Origin: Selenomonadaceae bacterium UBA2897
Lineage (GTDB): Bacteria; Bacillota; Negativicutes; Selenomonadales; Selenomonadaceae
NCBI GenBank assembly: GCA_002350105.1
Contig: DEDT01000016.1
Coordinates: 9,090-39,999, forward strand
DNA: 30,910 nt
Reading direction: 5' to 3'
This document shows positions 6,553-15,116 of the stretch, one piece after another. Made by a program: the position numbers and the translations under genes. Under the pieces are notes generated by a model. It was given only the letters and a program-made list of their open reading frames with translations. It did no database searches and was not told the origin of the DNA. The first letter of the stretch is position 1, and each line of letters begins with the position of its first letter.

Positions 6553-8223
6553 TCATATTCCCTGGCTGGCAATTTGCACTTTCTTGCCGCAAAAGGCAAT
6601 ACCGTAATGGAACACCTTCCCGATGCCCTGCGCACGGAATTCGGCGTCGTAATCACGCACTGCAATCTGTTGCAGTGCTTCCTGTGCCTTGTCTGCCAGC
6701 GCTTCCTCACATTCTGCGACCTTGCATTCGATAATCATGCCGTTCAGTCCCGCCCGCCTGGGAAAAGCCGCAATATCGTAGCGACCATAGCCTGACTCAC
6801 GGTTGGAGCGGATATGGTAGTCTTCGACCAGCGTCGCTGTCAGGCCAAGGATAAGGCCATGATAAAAAGCCTCCTTGCCCCTGGCCGCGTCGAAACTACT
6901 CGTGAGCAATTCCAAATATTGAGCCAGACCCGTGCGCACGGTTTCCACGTCACCGGAGACGAAGGCCCGCATGAGGTCTTCCGTCTCCATATCCATGTCG
7001 CCGCCGCGATAGCGCTCCAGGATTTCGATACGAAAAAGCGAACGCAGCTCACGGTTCGGCAGCATGAGCTCTGCCTGCATGCCCAGCTCATCTTCATGAA
7101 CCCTCTTGATCGTGAGGTAGCCCGTGGTAACCAGCATGGTATAAAGCGCGCTTTCCTGCTTGTAGATTTCGCTGTAGATAAAGCCCTCGCGCACACGCGT
7201 CTCAATCGAACCGCCCTGCAGCAGGATCTCCAACTTGTCCAGCACCTGGCTGCGGGAATAGCGTAGCATCTCCCCGAGAATGGCGTTGCCGGAGGTATTG
7301 ACCCAGTACGTACGTGGCTGGCAGTCATTATCGAAATAATTGATCACCGACCACGGATTATACATGGCACAACCGCTAAAGCGGTAGCCATCATACCAAT
7401 GCTGGATTTCCGGCAGCTTATCTTCACAGCCCAGATCCTCAGCCATATGCCTGACCTCTGCGGGGGTAAAGCCAAAAGCCTCCGGATACTGCGCATGCAG
7501 CAGGCTGTCTACCTTCACATTATTGAGATCGGAAAAAATACTTTCCTTGGCAATGCGCAGGACTCCCGTCAGCACGGCAAAAGCCAGGTCATCATTCGAT
7601 TTGAGCGCCGCCGTCAGGAACACACGGAAAAAACCGATGGCCTGCTCATAATAGCCATGTTCCCAGGCATACTGCACGGGCAGATCGTATTCGTCCAGCA
7701 GCAGTACAGGCAGACGGCCATAATGTGCATGCAGCATGCGCAAAAGCATAGCCACAGATCCCATGAGTACAGTAATGTCCGCCTGACGTGCCTGGATGGC
7801 GCGAAAATTTGCTTTATCCACATCAGAAACACGCGCACTGTCCAGCAAAAATGCATAGGGCTGCAGCGCTTCCTGCATGCCCGTGGCAATGCCCGCCTGC
7901 ATCGTTGCCCAATCTGCATATTTCCAATCGCGAAGCTTAAGGAACAGTACAGGATATGTACCCTGCTGTTTCATAGCCTCCGCATCATCAGCTACCGTCG
8001 TACCGTTGAATAAATGCCGATTCCGTTCTGCATCCACCACATCGAAAAAAAATCGTAACATGGACAGCATCATGGTCTTGCCAAAGCGGCGTGGACGGGT
8101 AAAGAGCGTGACCTGAGCATGATTTTTCAGGAACGTCGAGATAAACTTTGTCTTATCTACCACGTAATAATTTTCTTTTGCGTTCCCATAATTATCAATA
8201 CCGATGGGCATGTGGGTATGCAC
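6553..8223 (-). CDS. AAA-ATPase-like protein with C-terminal PD-(D/E)XK nuclease-like domain
   Basis: This 556-residue protein matches the AAA-ATPase_like plus PDDEXK_9 architecture, a family often found in many copies in Selenomonadales and Bacteroidetes genomes and without a firmly known role. The N-terminus (PIGIDNYGNAKENYYVVDKT) and the Walker A-like RPRRFGKT (43-50) are typical, Walker B is VLLLDEYD (173-180), and the nuclease-like motif is Asp483, Glu499-x-Lys501 in RYDIAAF and IIECK. It starts at GTG 8221-8223, seven bases after an SD sequence fully complementary to the 16S tail; an ATG four codons in is less likely. By eye the DNA is less GC-rich than its neighbours, which suggests transfer. 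The activase gene lies 48 bases upstream with no terminator between them. Confidence 0.88.
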   Translation of the reverse strand: MHTHMPIGIDNYGNAKENYYVVDKTKFISTFLKNHAQVTLFTRPRRFGKTMMLSMLRFFFDVVDAERNRHLFNGTTVADDAEAMKQQGTYPVLFLKLRDWKYADWATMQAGIATGMQEALQPYAFLLDSARVSDVDKANFRAIQARQADITVLMGSVAMLLRMLHAHYGRLPVLLLDEYDLPVQYAWEHGYYEQAIGFFRVFLTAALKSNDDLAFAVLTGVLRIAKESIFSDLNNVKVDSLLHAQYPEAFGFTPAEVRHMAEDLGCEDKLPEIQHWYDGYRFSGCAMYNPWSVINYFDNDCQPRTYWVNTSGNAILGEMLRYSRSQVLDKLEILLQGGSIETRVREGFIYSEIYKQESALYTMLVTTGYLTIKRVHEDELGMQAELMLPNRELRSLFRIEILERYRGGDMDMETEDLMRAFVSGDVETVRTGLAQYLELLTSSFDAARGKEAFYHGLILGLTATLVEDYHIRSNRESGYGRYDIAAFPRRAGLNGMIIECKVAECEEALADKAQEALQQIAVRDYDAEFRAQGIGKVFHYGIAFCGKKVQIASQGI

Positions 8224-8224
8224 A

Positions 8225-8235
8225 GGATCACCTCC
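8225..8235 (-). promoter_or_regulatory. Full-length Shine-Dalgarno sequence that fixes a GTG start
   Basis: The minus strand reads GGAGGTGATCC, complementary to the 16S rRNA 3' end over its whole length. The GGAGG core is seven bases from the GTG at 8221-8223, which decides for that start of the ATPase gene over the ATG at 8209-8211. Confidence 0.8.
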
Positions 8236-8271
8236 ACGACATCAGATACGCAAAACAAGATAATTCAGCCT

Positions 8272-11200
8272 TTAACGCCCACCATTCACGAAGTGTTCTT
8301 CATGCACGATGACCGGTTTCGGGCCGCGCTCCCTGGCAACGGCCATCATGAGCTTGATACGGTTGAGCTGGTTGACCTCAGAGGCACCGGCATCGCAGTC
8401 GATAGCCGTGATGTTTGCACCCTGATAGCTCTCGCGCAGTTCATGCATGACGCCTTTGCCTGTGATGTGGTTTGGCAGGCAGCCGAAGGGCTGCAGGCAA
8501 ACGACGTTGGGCACGCCCTGGTGGATGAGCTCAACCATCTCGCCGGTGAGGAACCAGCCCTCGCCGGCCATGTTGCCGAGGCTCACATGGCGCGAGGCCA
8601 GTTCCGCCGTCTCGTAGATGCTCTCGGGCGCGTCGAAATGACGGCTCTTCGCGAGGGCCTTGCGGAGCGGCGCGCGGAAGAATTCGATAACCTGAATAAA
8701 CATCTTGCTCAGATAGACGTTCTTCTTTTTGCCCGCCAGCAGCTTATGCTTCGAGATCGCGTCATGGGCACCGTAGAGGAAGAAGTCCACGAAATCTGGC
8801 ATCACGACCTCGCCGCCCTCTTCGACGATGACCTGTTCGATGTGATTGTTGGCTACGGGGTGGTACTTGACGAGGATTTCGCCCACGACACCGACCCGCG
8901 GCTTCCAGAGCTTTTCATCGATGGGCAGATGATCGAACTCCCGCACCATCGCCTTGAGGTTGCGGCGATAGGTGAAGAAATTGCCCCTGACGATGTCCTG
9001 ACGGCAGAGATCCAGCCACTTCTCGTAGAGGGTCTGCGTCGCCCCCTTCTCCCGCTCGTAGGGCAGCATGCGATTGCGCATGCGCATGAGCGCGTCACCG
9101 TAGATGGCGGCCTTGATGGCGTCGCTGAGCATATGGCGATCGAGATGGAAGGAATCCATCTCCTCGGGCAGGCCCTTGACGGCGAATACCGCCACCTGAC
9201 CGTAGCCCGCATCCTTCAATGCCTGACGCATCACGCCGATATAGTTCGTCGCACGGCAGGCGCCGCAGGTCTGGAACAGCATGATGCTCGTATGGTCGGG
9301 ATCGACGCTGCCGCTCTGCAGCGCCGCGAGCAGCTGGCCCGTGACCACGATGCAGGGGTAGCACATATCGTTGTTGACATAGCGCAGGCCGAGGTCGATG
9401 GCCTTTTTATCCGGCATCGGCGGCACGACCACATTATAGCCGTATTTCCGCAGCGCCGTCTGGAACAAGGCGAAGTGAATTGGCGCCATCTGCGGCGCGA
9501 GAATCGTGTTGACCTTCTTGCACTCCGGCGTGAAGTGCGGCCGCTCGACATCCGGTACAGACTTATAGTGCCTGATCTCGCACCGCGCGAGTGCCGCCAT
9601 GAGCGAACGCAGGCGGATGCGCGCCGCGCCAAGGTTCGAGACCTCATCGAGCTTGATCATCGTGTAGATGCGATGATGGCGCTCGAGGATGGCCCGCGTC
9701 TGCCCCGTCGTGAGCGCGTCGAGCCCACAGCCGAAGGAGCTGAACTGAATCAGCGTGAGGTTCGGATGCTCGGCCACATACTGCGCCGCATGATAGAGGC
9801 GCGCATGGTAACTCCACTGGTTCACGACCTGCAGCTTGTTCTCATCCTGGACGTGCAGATGGTAGAGGGCATCCTCCGAGATAATCGGCAATTTGTAGGA
9901 CTGAATCATGTCAGGAATACCGTGGTTGATCTCCGGGTCGATATGATAGGGACGGCCCACGAGCACGATGGCCTGCTCCCCCGTCAGCTCGAGACGCGCC
10001 AGCACGCCTTTGCCGTAGTCGCGCACCTCCTGACGGTACTGCGCGAGCTCCGCATAGGCCGCATCCACAGCCTGCTGGATTTCCTGCTGGCTGATGCCAT
10101 AGGGCTGGAAGGTCTCATAGAGGCGCTTAGCCATGCGCTGCGGATTGTTGATGGGCAGGAATGGCTGGATGAAGTCGATCTGCTTTTCCCGCAGGATGTC
10201 CATGTTGCCGCGGATATTCTCCGCATAGGAGCCGACGATCGGGCAATTGAAATGATTGGCCGAAGGATGCTTTTCATCCTGCATGTTATAGGGCTCGCAG
10301 GGATAGAAAATTGTCCTGACACCCTTCTCGATGAGGTCTACGATGTGGCCGTGCGCGAGCTTGGCCGGATAGCAGAGCGAGTCCGAGGGCACCGTCGCCA
10401 TGCCTTTGTAGTAGGTCTTAGCGCTGGATTTGCCCGAGAGCACCACCTGATAGCCGAGCTTCGTGAAGAACGTGAACCAGAACGGATACTCCTCGTACAT
10501 ATTCAGCACACGCGGCAGGCCGATACGGCCGCGCGTGGGCTTCGCCAGCGGGCGATAGTATTTGAACAGGCGGTCATACTTGAACTGATACATGTTCGGC
10601 ACGTCGTCCTCGTGCTTCGTGCCGCCCGCGCCGCGCTCACAGCGGTTGCCCGTGAAGTACTTGCCGCCGTCCGGGAACTTCGACATGGTCACGAGGCACT
10701 TATTGCCGCAACCCTGGCAGCGGTAAGAGCTCGTCTGCACCTCGAAGTGCTCCAGCGCCTCGGCAGAGAGGAGCTGGGATTTCTCATAGCCCGCTTCCTG
10801 CGCAAGGATGGCCGCGCCGTAGGCCCCCATGATGCCCGCGATATCCGGCCGCGTCACGTGACGATCCAGCAACTTCTCCAGGCAGCGCAGCACCGCATCG
10901 TTATAGAAGGTACCGCCCTGCACGACGATATGATCGCCGAGGGAACGCACATCCTTGAGCTGCATGACCTTGAAGAGCGCATTCTTGATGACGGAGAACG
11001 CGATGCCCGCCGAGATATCGGCAACCGAAGCGCCCTCTTTCTGCGCCTGCTTGACCTTGGAATTCATGAAGACCGTGCAGCGCGTGCCGAGATCCACCGG
11101 CTTCTCCGACTTCACGGCCAGCTGGGCGAACTCCGCCGGCGTCATGTGCAGCCCCTCAGCGAAGTTCTGGATAAAGGAGCCGCAGCCTGCGGAGCAGGCC

Positions 11201-12528
11201 TCGTTCAACGTGATGTTACCGATATTGCCATGGTCGACGAAGAAGCACTTCATATCCTGACCGCCGATATCGAGCACGAAGCTCACGTCGGGACAGAACT
11301 CCTGCGCCGCGCGCAGATGAGCAAAGGTCTCCACCTCGCCGCCGTCCGCATGAATGCCGGCCTTGACAATGTTCTCGCCGTAGCCCGTCGTCATGCAGCC
11401 GGCCACCCAGGTACCCGCCGGCATCTGCGCGTAGAATTCCTTGAGCTCCGCCACGACGCTCTTGAGCGGCGAGCCGTGGTTCGAGCCATAGGCCGTATAG
11501 AGAAGTTCCTTATCTTTGCCGATGGCGGCCAGCTTCGTCGTCGTCGACCCCGCATCGATGCCGAGGTAGAGCGGCCCCTCGTAGCTCTTGAGGTCACCGC
11601 GCGGCACCTTGTCTTTGGCATGACGCTCCTTGAAGGCCTCATAGTCCGCCTCGTCCTCAAACAGCACGAAATCCGCCTTGCGGCTCTCTCCCGCCGCAGC
11701 TTTTTTCGCCCGCTCGATGCTGTCCTCGAGACGGCCGACATCGATGGTCTCCGCCTCATCCGCAAGCGCCGCGCCCATGGCCACGAAGTAGTTACCGTCC
11801 CGGACATCGACGACGTGCTCATCATCGAGCTTCAGCGTCGCGATGAAGCGCTCCCTGAGCGTCGGCAGGAAATGCAGCGGACCGCCGAGGAAGGCGACAT
11901 GGCCGCTGATGGGCCGTCCCTGCGCCAGATTGCTGATGGTCTGGTTCACGACGGCCTGCATGATGGAGAGCGCAATATCCGCTTTCTCCGCGCCATCATT
12001 CATCAGTGCCTGGATATCCGTCTTGGCAAAGACGCCGCAGCGCGAAGCAATCGTGTAGATCTGCTTGCCCTTAGCCGCCAGCTCATTAAGGCCGCCCGCA
12101 TCCGTATTCAGGAGTGAGGCCATATGGTCGATGAAAGAGCCCGTGCCACCTGCGCAGACACCATTCATGCGCTGCTCCGGCGCATCGCCGAAATACGTGA
12201 TTTTGGCATCCTCGCCGCCAAGCTCAACCACGGTATCGGTCTGCGGAATCAAATCCTTCACCGCTGCCGCACAGGCAATGACCTCCTGCACGAAGGGCAG
12301 GCCGATGCGCTGGGCGATCCCCATACCCGCCGAGCCTGTGAGAGCAAAGCTGAACGGCTTTGCCCCGACGATATCTTTGAGATGCGTCAGATTCTCCTGC
12401 AAAGCATGGCCAATTTCCGAAAAATGGCGGGCGTAGTTCTTATAGAGAATATGTTTCTCATGATCGAGCACCACCAGCTTGATGGTCGTCGAGCCTACGT
12501 CAATACCTACTCGCAATAGGGAATTCAT
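8272..12528 (-). CDS. Giant acyl-CoA dehydratase activase-related protein (tandem BadF/HgdC domains plus DUF2229)
   Basis: The 1,418-residue protein joins two ASKHA ATPase domains of the 2-hydroxyacyl-CoA dehydratase activator type. Domain 1 begins VGIDVGSTTIK (7-17) and carries GGEDAK (104-109), Cys125 and Cys164. Domain 2 begins LGIDAGSTTTK (322-332) and carries GGQDMK (422-427), Cys445/Cys449 and Cys484. These cysteines sit where the HgdC dimer binds its [4Fe-4S] cluster, so the tandem could act as a pseudo-dimer (inference). A CxxCxxxC group (604, 607, 611) and Cys630 follow, then a DUF2229 region and a C-terminal part resembling dehydratase subunits (QPFGCLPNHITGKG). Large activases of this kind are widespread in anaerobic Firmicutes with unknown substrate. 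No dehydratase genes lie nearby. AGGTGGTG precedes the ATG. Confidence 0.9.
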   Translation of the reverse strand: MNSLLRVGIDVGSTTIKLVVLDHEKHILYKNYARHFSEIGHALQENLTHLKDIVGAKPFSFALTGSAGMGIAQRIGLPFVQEVIACAAAVKDLIPQTDTVVELGGEDAKITYFGDAPEQRMNGVCAGGTGSFIDHMASLLNTDAGGLNELAAKGKQIYTIASRCGVFAKTDIQALMNDGAEKADIALSIMQAVVNQTISNLAQGRPISGHVAFLGGPLHFLPTLRERFIATLKLDDEHVVDVRDGNYFVAMGAALADEAETIDVGRLEDSIERAKKAAAGESRKADFVLFEDEADYEAFKERHAKDKVPRGDLKSYEGPLYLGIDAGSTTTKLAAIGKDKELLYTAYGSNHGSPLKSVVAELKEFYAQMPAGTWVAGCMTTGYGENIVKAGIHADGGEVETFAHLRAAQEFCPDVSFVLDIGGQDMKCFFVDHGNIGNITLNEACSAGCGSFIQNFAEGLHMTPAEFAQLAVKSEKPVDLGTRCTVFMNSKVKQAQKEGASVADISAGIAFSVIKNALFKVMQLKDVRSLGDHIVVQGGTFYNDAVLRCLEKLLDRHVTRPDIAGIMGAYGAAILAQEAGYEKSQLLSAEALEHFEVQTSSYRCQGCGNKCLVTMSKFPDGGKYFTGNRCERGAGGTKHEDDVPNMYQFKYDRLFKYYRPLAKPTRGRIGLPRVLNMYEEYPFWFTFFTKLGYQVVLSGKSSAKTYYKGMATVPSDSLCYPAKLAHGHIVDLIEKGVRTIFYPCEPYNMQDEKHPSANHFNCPIVGSYAENIRGNMDILREKQIDFIQPFLPINNPQRMAKRLYETFQPYGISQQEIQQAVDAAYAELAQYRQEVRDYGKGVLARLELTGEQAIVLVGRPYHIDPEINHGIPDMIQSYKLPIISEDALYHLHVQDENKLQVVNQWSYHARLYHAAQYVAEHPNLTLIQFSSFGCGLDALTTGQTRAILERHHRIYTMIKLDEVSNLGAARIRLRSLMAALARCEIRHYKSVPDVERPHFTPECKKVNTILAPQMAPIHFALFQTALRKYGYNVVVPPMPDKKAIDLGLRYVNNDMCYPCIVVTGQLLAALQSGSVDPDHTSIMLFQTCGACRATNYIGVMRQALKDAGYGQVAVFAVKGLPEEMDSFHLDRHMLSDAIKAAIYGDALMRMRNRMLPYEREKGATQTLYEKWLDLCRQDIVRGNFFTYRRNLKAMVREFDHLPIDEKLWKPRVGVVGEILVKYHPVANNHIEQVIVEEGGEVVMPDFVDFFLYGAHDAISKHKLLAGKKKNVYLSKMFIQVIEFFRAPLRKALAKSRHFDAPESIYETAELASRHVSLGNMAGEGWFLTGEMVELIHQGVPNVVCLQPFGCLPNHITGKGVMHELRESYQGANITAIDCDAGASEVNQLNRIKLMMAVARERGPKPVIVHEEHFVNGGR

Positions 12529-12540
12529 GGTTACACCACC

Positions 12541-12593
12541 TAATAAAAAAGTACAATATGAAAATCCCTTTTCAGGGCCATTTCATATTGTAC
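12541..12593 (-). terminator. Terminator of the ECF-truA operon containing the start of the activase promoter
   Basis: Thirteen-base perfect arms (12551-12563 and 12581-12593, GTACAATATGAAA) enclose a small CCCT/AGGG inner stem. In the minus direction they are followed by TTTTTTATTA (12541-12550). The hairpin starts 67 bases after the truA stop and its T-run ends 13 bases before the activase ATG. The 5' arm overlaps the -10 of the promoter at 12587-12615. Confidence 0.9.
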
Positions 12594-12615
12594 CGCATTT
12601 GGCAAGTTTTCTCAA
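12587..12615 (-). promoter_or_regulatory. Promoter of the activase gene, nested in the truA terminator
   Basis: TTGAGA (-35, 12610-12615) and TACAAT (-10, 12587-12592) are 17 bases apart, each one mismatch from consensus. The predicted start near 12580 lies after the 5' arm of the terminator, so RNA from here cannot form the full hairpin. The leader would be about 50 bases. Confidence 0.72.
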
Positions 12616-12659
12616 GGCTGAATCGCGTTCATATTGCGACAGAACGCACAGGAATACGT

Positions 12660-13451
12660 TCAAAACAAAGGCTCGTCATATTCGACCCTGGCGAGGTAAA
12701 GCCCACGGGCCGGTGCCGTCGCGCTGGCCTGCTGCCGGTCCAGCGATGCCAGGATCTCCCCGAATCGCGCCACGCTGATGCGTCCCAGGCCCACGTTCAC
12801 CACCGTGCCCACGATGTTGCGCACCATGTGATAGAGAAAGCCCGTGCCGCGCAGGCGGAACTCCAGCTGTTCCCCCGCGATAGGCTGCACCTCCGATACA
12901 TACATCGTGCGCACAGGACTCATCGGCGCACCGCCCGCCGCGCGGAACGCGCTGAAATCATGCGTGCCGAGGAGCTCTGCCATGGCCTGCTGCATGGCCG
13001 CGAGGTCAAGGGGGCGTCGCTCGTACCAGGCGTAGCGCGCCGTGAGCGGATCCGGCGTCTCACCCTGCTGCACGCGGTAGAGATACGTCTTCGCGCGGGC
13101 GCTGTGGCGCGCGCTGAACTCCCGTCCCGCCTCGCAGGCCGCCTTGACCACGATATCATCGGGCAGCAAGCTGTTCACGGCCCGCACGATACGCTCCACA
13201 GGGATTGTGCCATCCGTGAAGAAGTTCACGACCTGCCCATAGGCATGCACGCCCGCATCCGTGCGTCCCGCCGCCGCGAGTTCAATCGTGTCGCCGAAGA
13301 CGGTCTCCAGTACCTCCTCCAGCACGTTCTGCACGGCCACCACGGGCGGCGTCTGCCGCTGGAACCCATGATACGCCGTGCCGTCATAGGCCACCAACAA
13401 CGCAATATTGCGCGCCCGCGCCTTCATTTCCGCTTTATGTTCCGGTTTCAT
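12660..13451 (-). CDS. truA: tRNA pseudouridine(38-40) synthase TruA
   Basis: TruA modifies uridines 38-40 in the anticodon arm of tRNAs. The 263-residue product has the usual length and motifs: LLVAYDGTAYHGFQRQ near the N-terminus, the catalytic aspartate in AAGRTDAGVHAYGQV, and the RGTGFLYHMVRNIVGT block near the C-terminus. The ATG at 13449-13451 overlaps the ecfT stop by four bases (ATGA), so translation is coupled; an in-frame ATG at 13425-13427 is a shorter alternative. Co-location with ecfA1-ecfA2-ecfT behind the ribosomal cluster is common in Firmicutes. Confidence 0.96.
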   Translation of the reverse strand: MKPEHKAEMKARARNIALLVAYDGTAYHGFQRQTPPVVAVQNVLEEVLETVFGDTIELAAAGRTDAGVHAYGQVVNFFTDGTIPVERIVRAVNSLLPDDIVVKAACEAGREFSARHSARAKTYLYRVQQGETPDPLTARYAWYERRPLDLAAMQQAMAELLGTHDFSAFRAAGGAPMSPVRTMYVSEVQPIAGEQLEFRLRGTGFLYHMVRNIVGTVVNVGLGRISVARFGEILASLDRQQASATAPARGLYLARVEYDEPLF

Positions 13452-14239
13452 CGTGCCAATACCACCAATAACAAGAGCATCACCAGAAAGACGGCGATGC
13501 AGACATAATCGATTGCACTTACGCGCAGCTGCTTCAGCTGGGTGCGGCCCTCGCCGCCGCGGTAGCAGCGCGCCTCCATGGCCATGGCCAGCTCGTCGGC
13601 GCGGCGAAAGGCCGAGAGGAAGAGCGGCACGAGGATGGGGACGATGGCCTGCAGGCGCTGGCGGATGCTGCCGGAGGAAAAGTCGGCACCGCGCGCCTGC
13701 TGTGCCTTCATGATGCGCTCCGTCTCGGAGAGCAGCGTCGGCACGAAGCGCAGCGCAATCGTCATCATCATAGCGAGCTCGTGCGCGGGCAGGCCGAATC
13801 GCTTGCCAGGACTCAGCAGGCTCTCCATGGCGTCCGTGAGCTGCAGCGGCCCCGTGGTGAACGTAAGCAGCGAGGACATGAGCATTAGCAGCACGAGGCG
13901 CAGGCTGATGAAGATGCCCTGCTCCAGTCCCTCCCAGGTCAGCGTCAGCGGCCCCAGCGTATAGATGGGTGTGCCCGCATCGAAGAGGTGAAAGGCAAAG
14001 GAGAACAGCAGAATCCACGCGAGCGGCTTCAAGGCCCGCAGCTGCGTCCCCAGGGGCACGCGCGAAACCAGCATCATAGCCAGTGCAAACGCGGTCAGCA
14101 CCACGTAGGCTGCACGGCTGTCGAGCAGGAACAGCGCCGCGATATACGCAAGCAGCAGCACGAGCTTGACGCGCGGATCCAGCCGGTGCAGCAGCGAATT
14201 GCCGGGGAAGAACTGCCCGATGGTAATGTTGCTCAGCAT
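13448..14239 (-). CDS. ecfT: Energy-coupling factor transporter transmembrane subunit EcfT
   Basis: EcfT is the membrane scaffold joining vitamin-binding S subunits to the EcfA ATPases. The 263-residue protein begins ITIGQFFPGNSLLHRLDPRVKL, typical of EcfT/CbiQ, has about five to six hydrophobic helices and two long cytoplasmic coupling helices with the Ala-Arg-Gly type motifs QQARGADF and MEARCYRGG. Its ATG at 14237-14239 overlaps the ecfA2 stop by seven bases and its stop overlaps truA by four. No S-subunit gene is in the window, so this is probably a group II (shared) module serving S components encoded elsewhere. Confidence 0.95.
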   Translation of the reverse strand: MLSNITIGQFFPGNSLLHRLDPRVKLVLLLAYIAALFLLDSRAAYVVLTAFALAMMLVSRVPLGTQLRALKPLAWILLFSFAFHLFDAGTPIYTLGPLTLTWEGLEQGIFISLRLVLLMLMSSLLTFTTGPLQLTDAMESLLSPGKRFGLPAHELAMMMTIALRFVPTLLSETERIMKAQQARGADFSSGSIRQRLQAIVPILVPLFLSAFRRADELAMAMEARCYRGGEGRTQLKQLRVSAIDYVCIAVFLVMLLLLVVLAR

Positions 14240-15114
14240 TTCTTTCCCCCCTTGTGTTTTTTCACGGCCTGCTGCACGGCCTTTACGGCTTCCTGCAGTG
14301 TCATGGCCGTCTCCGGCACGGACAGTCCGTGCGCGCGCAGCACGTCGAGCACCTGCACAACCTGCGGTGGCTGAAGCCCCGCCTGCTGCAATAGCTCCCG
14401 CTGCTGGAAAAGCTCCCGTGGCTCGCCCACAGCCAGCAATACCCCCTGATGCAGGATGATGAGCTGGTCGGCCAGCTCCGCGATATCATCCATATTATGC
14501 GTAATCAGCACGAGCGTCATCCGCTGTTTTTTATGTAATTCACGCAGCAGCTGCATGAGCTGCGCGCGCCCGCACGGGTCGAGGCCCGCCGTTGGCTCAT
14601 CGAGCACGAGGTAGCGCGGCTGCAGGGCCAGTATGCCCGCAATAGCCACGCGCCGCTGCTGGCCGCCGCTGAGCTGGAATGGCGAGCGTGCGGACAAAGC
14701 CTCATCAAGATGCACGAGCTGCATCGCCCCCGCGACGCGCTTTTGAAGCGCCTCGCCCGTGAGCCCCTGCCGCTCCGGGCCGAAAGCGATATCCTTCGCC
14801 ACGGTCTCTTCGAAGAGCTGCTGCTCCGCGTACTGGAAGACCATGCCCACGGACTGGCAGGCCCTTTTCACCTGCTGCCGCTGTTTCTTCGCCCTGTCCG
14901 TAATATCCACGCCGTCGACGAGTACCTGCCCGCTGGTCGGATGCAGCAGGCCACTCAGATGCTGCACGAGCGTAGACTTGCCCGAGCCCGTATGGCCCGC
15001 GATGGCCGTGATGCTGCCCTCGGGGATAGTCAGCGAAATATGTTGCAGTGCCTGCCGCTCGTAGGGCGTGCCCGGCAGATACGTATAGCAGATGTCCCTT
15101 AGTTCGATGGCCAT
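14233..15114 (-). CDS. ecfA2: Energy-coupling factor transporter ATPase EcfA2
   Basis: This is one of two ABC ATPases that power the ECF vitamin transporter. Visible motifs in order are Walker A GHTGSGKST, the Q-loop VFQYAEQQLF, the signature LSGGQQRRVA, Walker B LVLDEPTAGLD and the H-loop THNM. The FQYAEQQLFEETV form of the Q-loop is typical of EcfA2. The ATG at 15112-15114 lies seven bases after a GGGGAGG site in the end of ecfA1; a GTG two codons upstream overlaps the ecfA1 stop and is less likely. Length 293 residues, with a C-terminal extension beyond the ATPase core as usual for EcfA proteins. Confidence 0.95.
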   Translation of the reverse strand: MAIELRDICYTYLPGTPYERQALQHISLTIPEGSITAIAGHTGSGKSTLVQHLSGLLHPTSGQVLVDGVDITDRAKKQRQQVKRACQSVGMVFQYAEQQLFEETVAKDIAFGPERQGLTGEALQKRVAGAMQLVHLDEALSARSPFQLSGGQQRRVAIAGILALQPRYLVLDEPTAGLDPCGRAQLMQLLRELHKKQRMTLVLITHNMDDIAELADQLIILHQGVLLAVGEPRELFQQRELLQQAGLQPPQVVQVLDVLRAHGLSVPETAMTLQEAVKAVQQAVKKHKGGKKC

Positions 15115-15116
15115 GC

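Noticed and set aside
8119..12117. A plus-strand open frame of 1,332 codons
   Set aside because: It is antisense to the activase gene, has no recognisable domain and is rich in His, Arg and Leu as expected from the reverse strand of GC-rich codons. The minus-strand frame has clear ATPase motifs.
12660..14018. A longer 452-residue frame containing TruA
   Set aside because: The upstream part reads out of frame through ecfT and has no similarity. TruA starts at 13451, overlapping the ecfT stop as ATGA.
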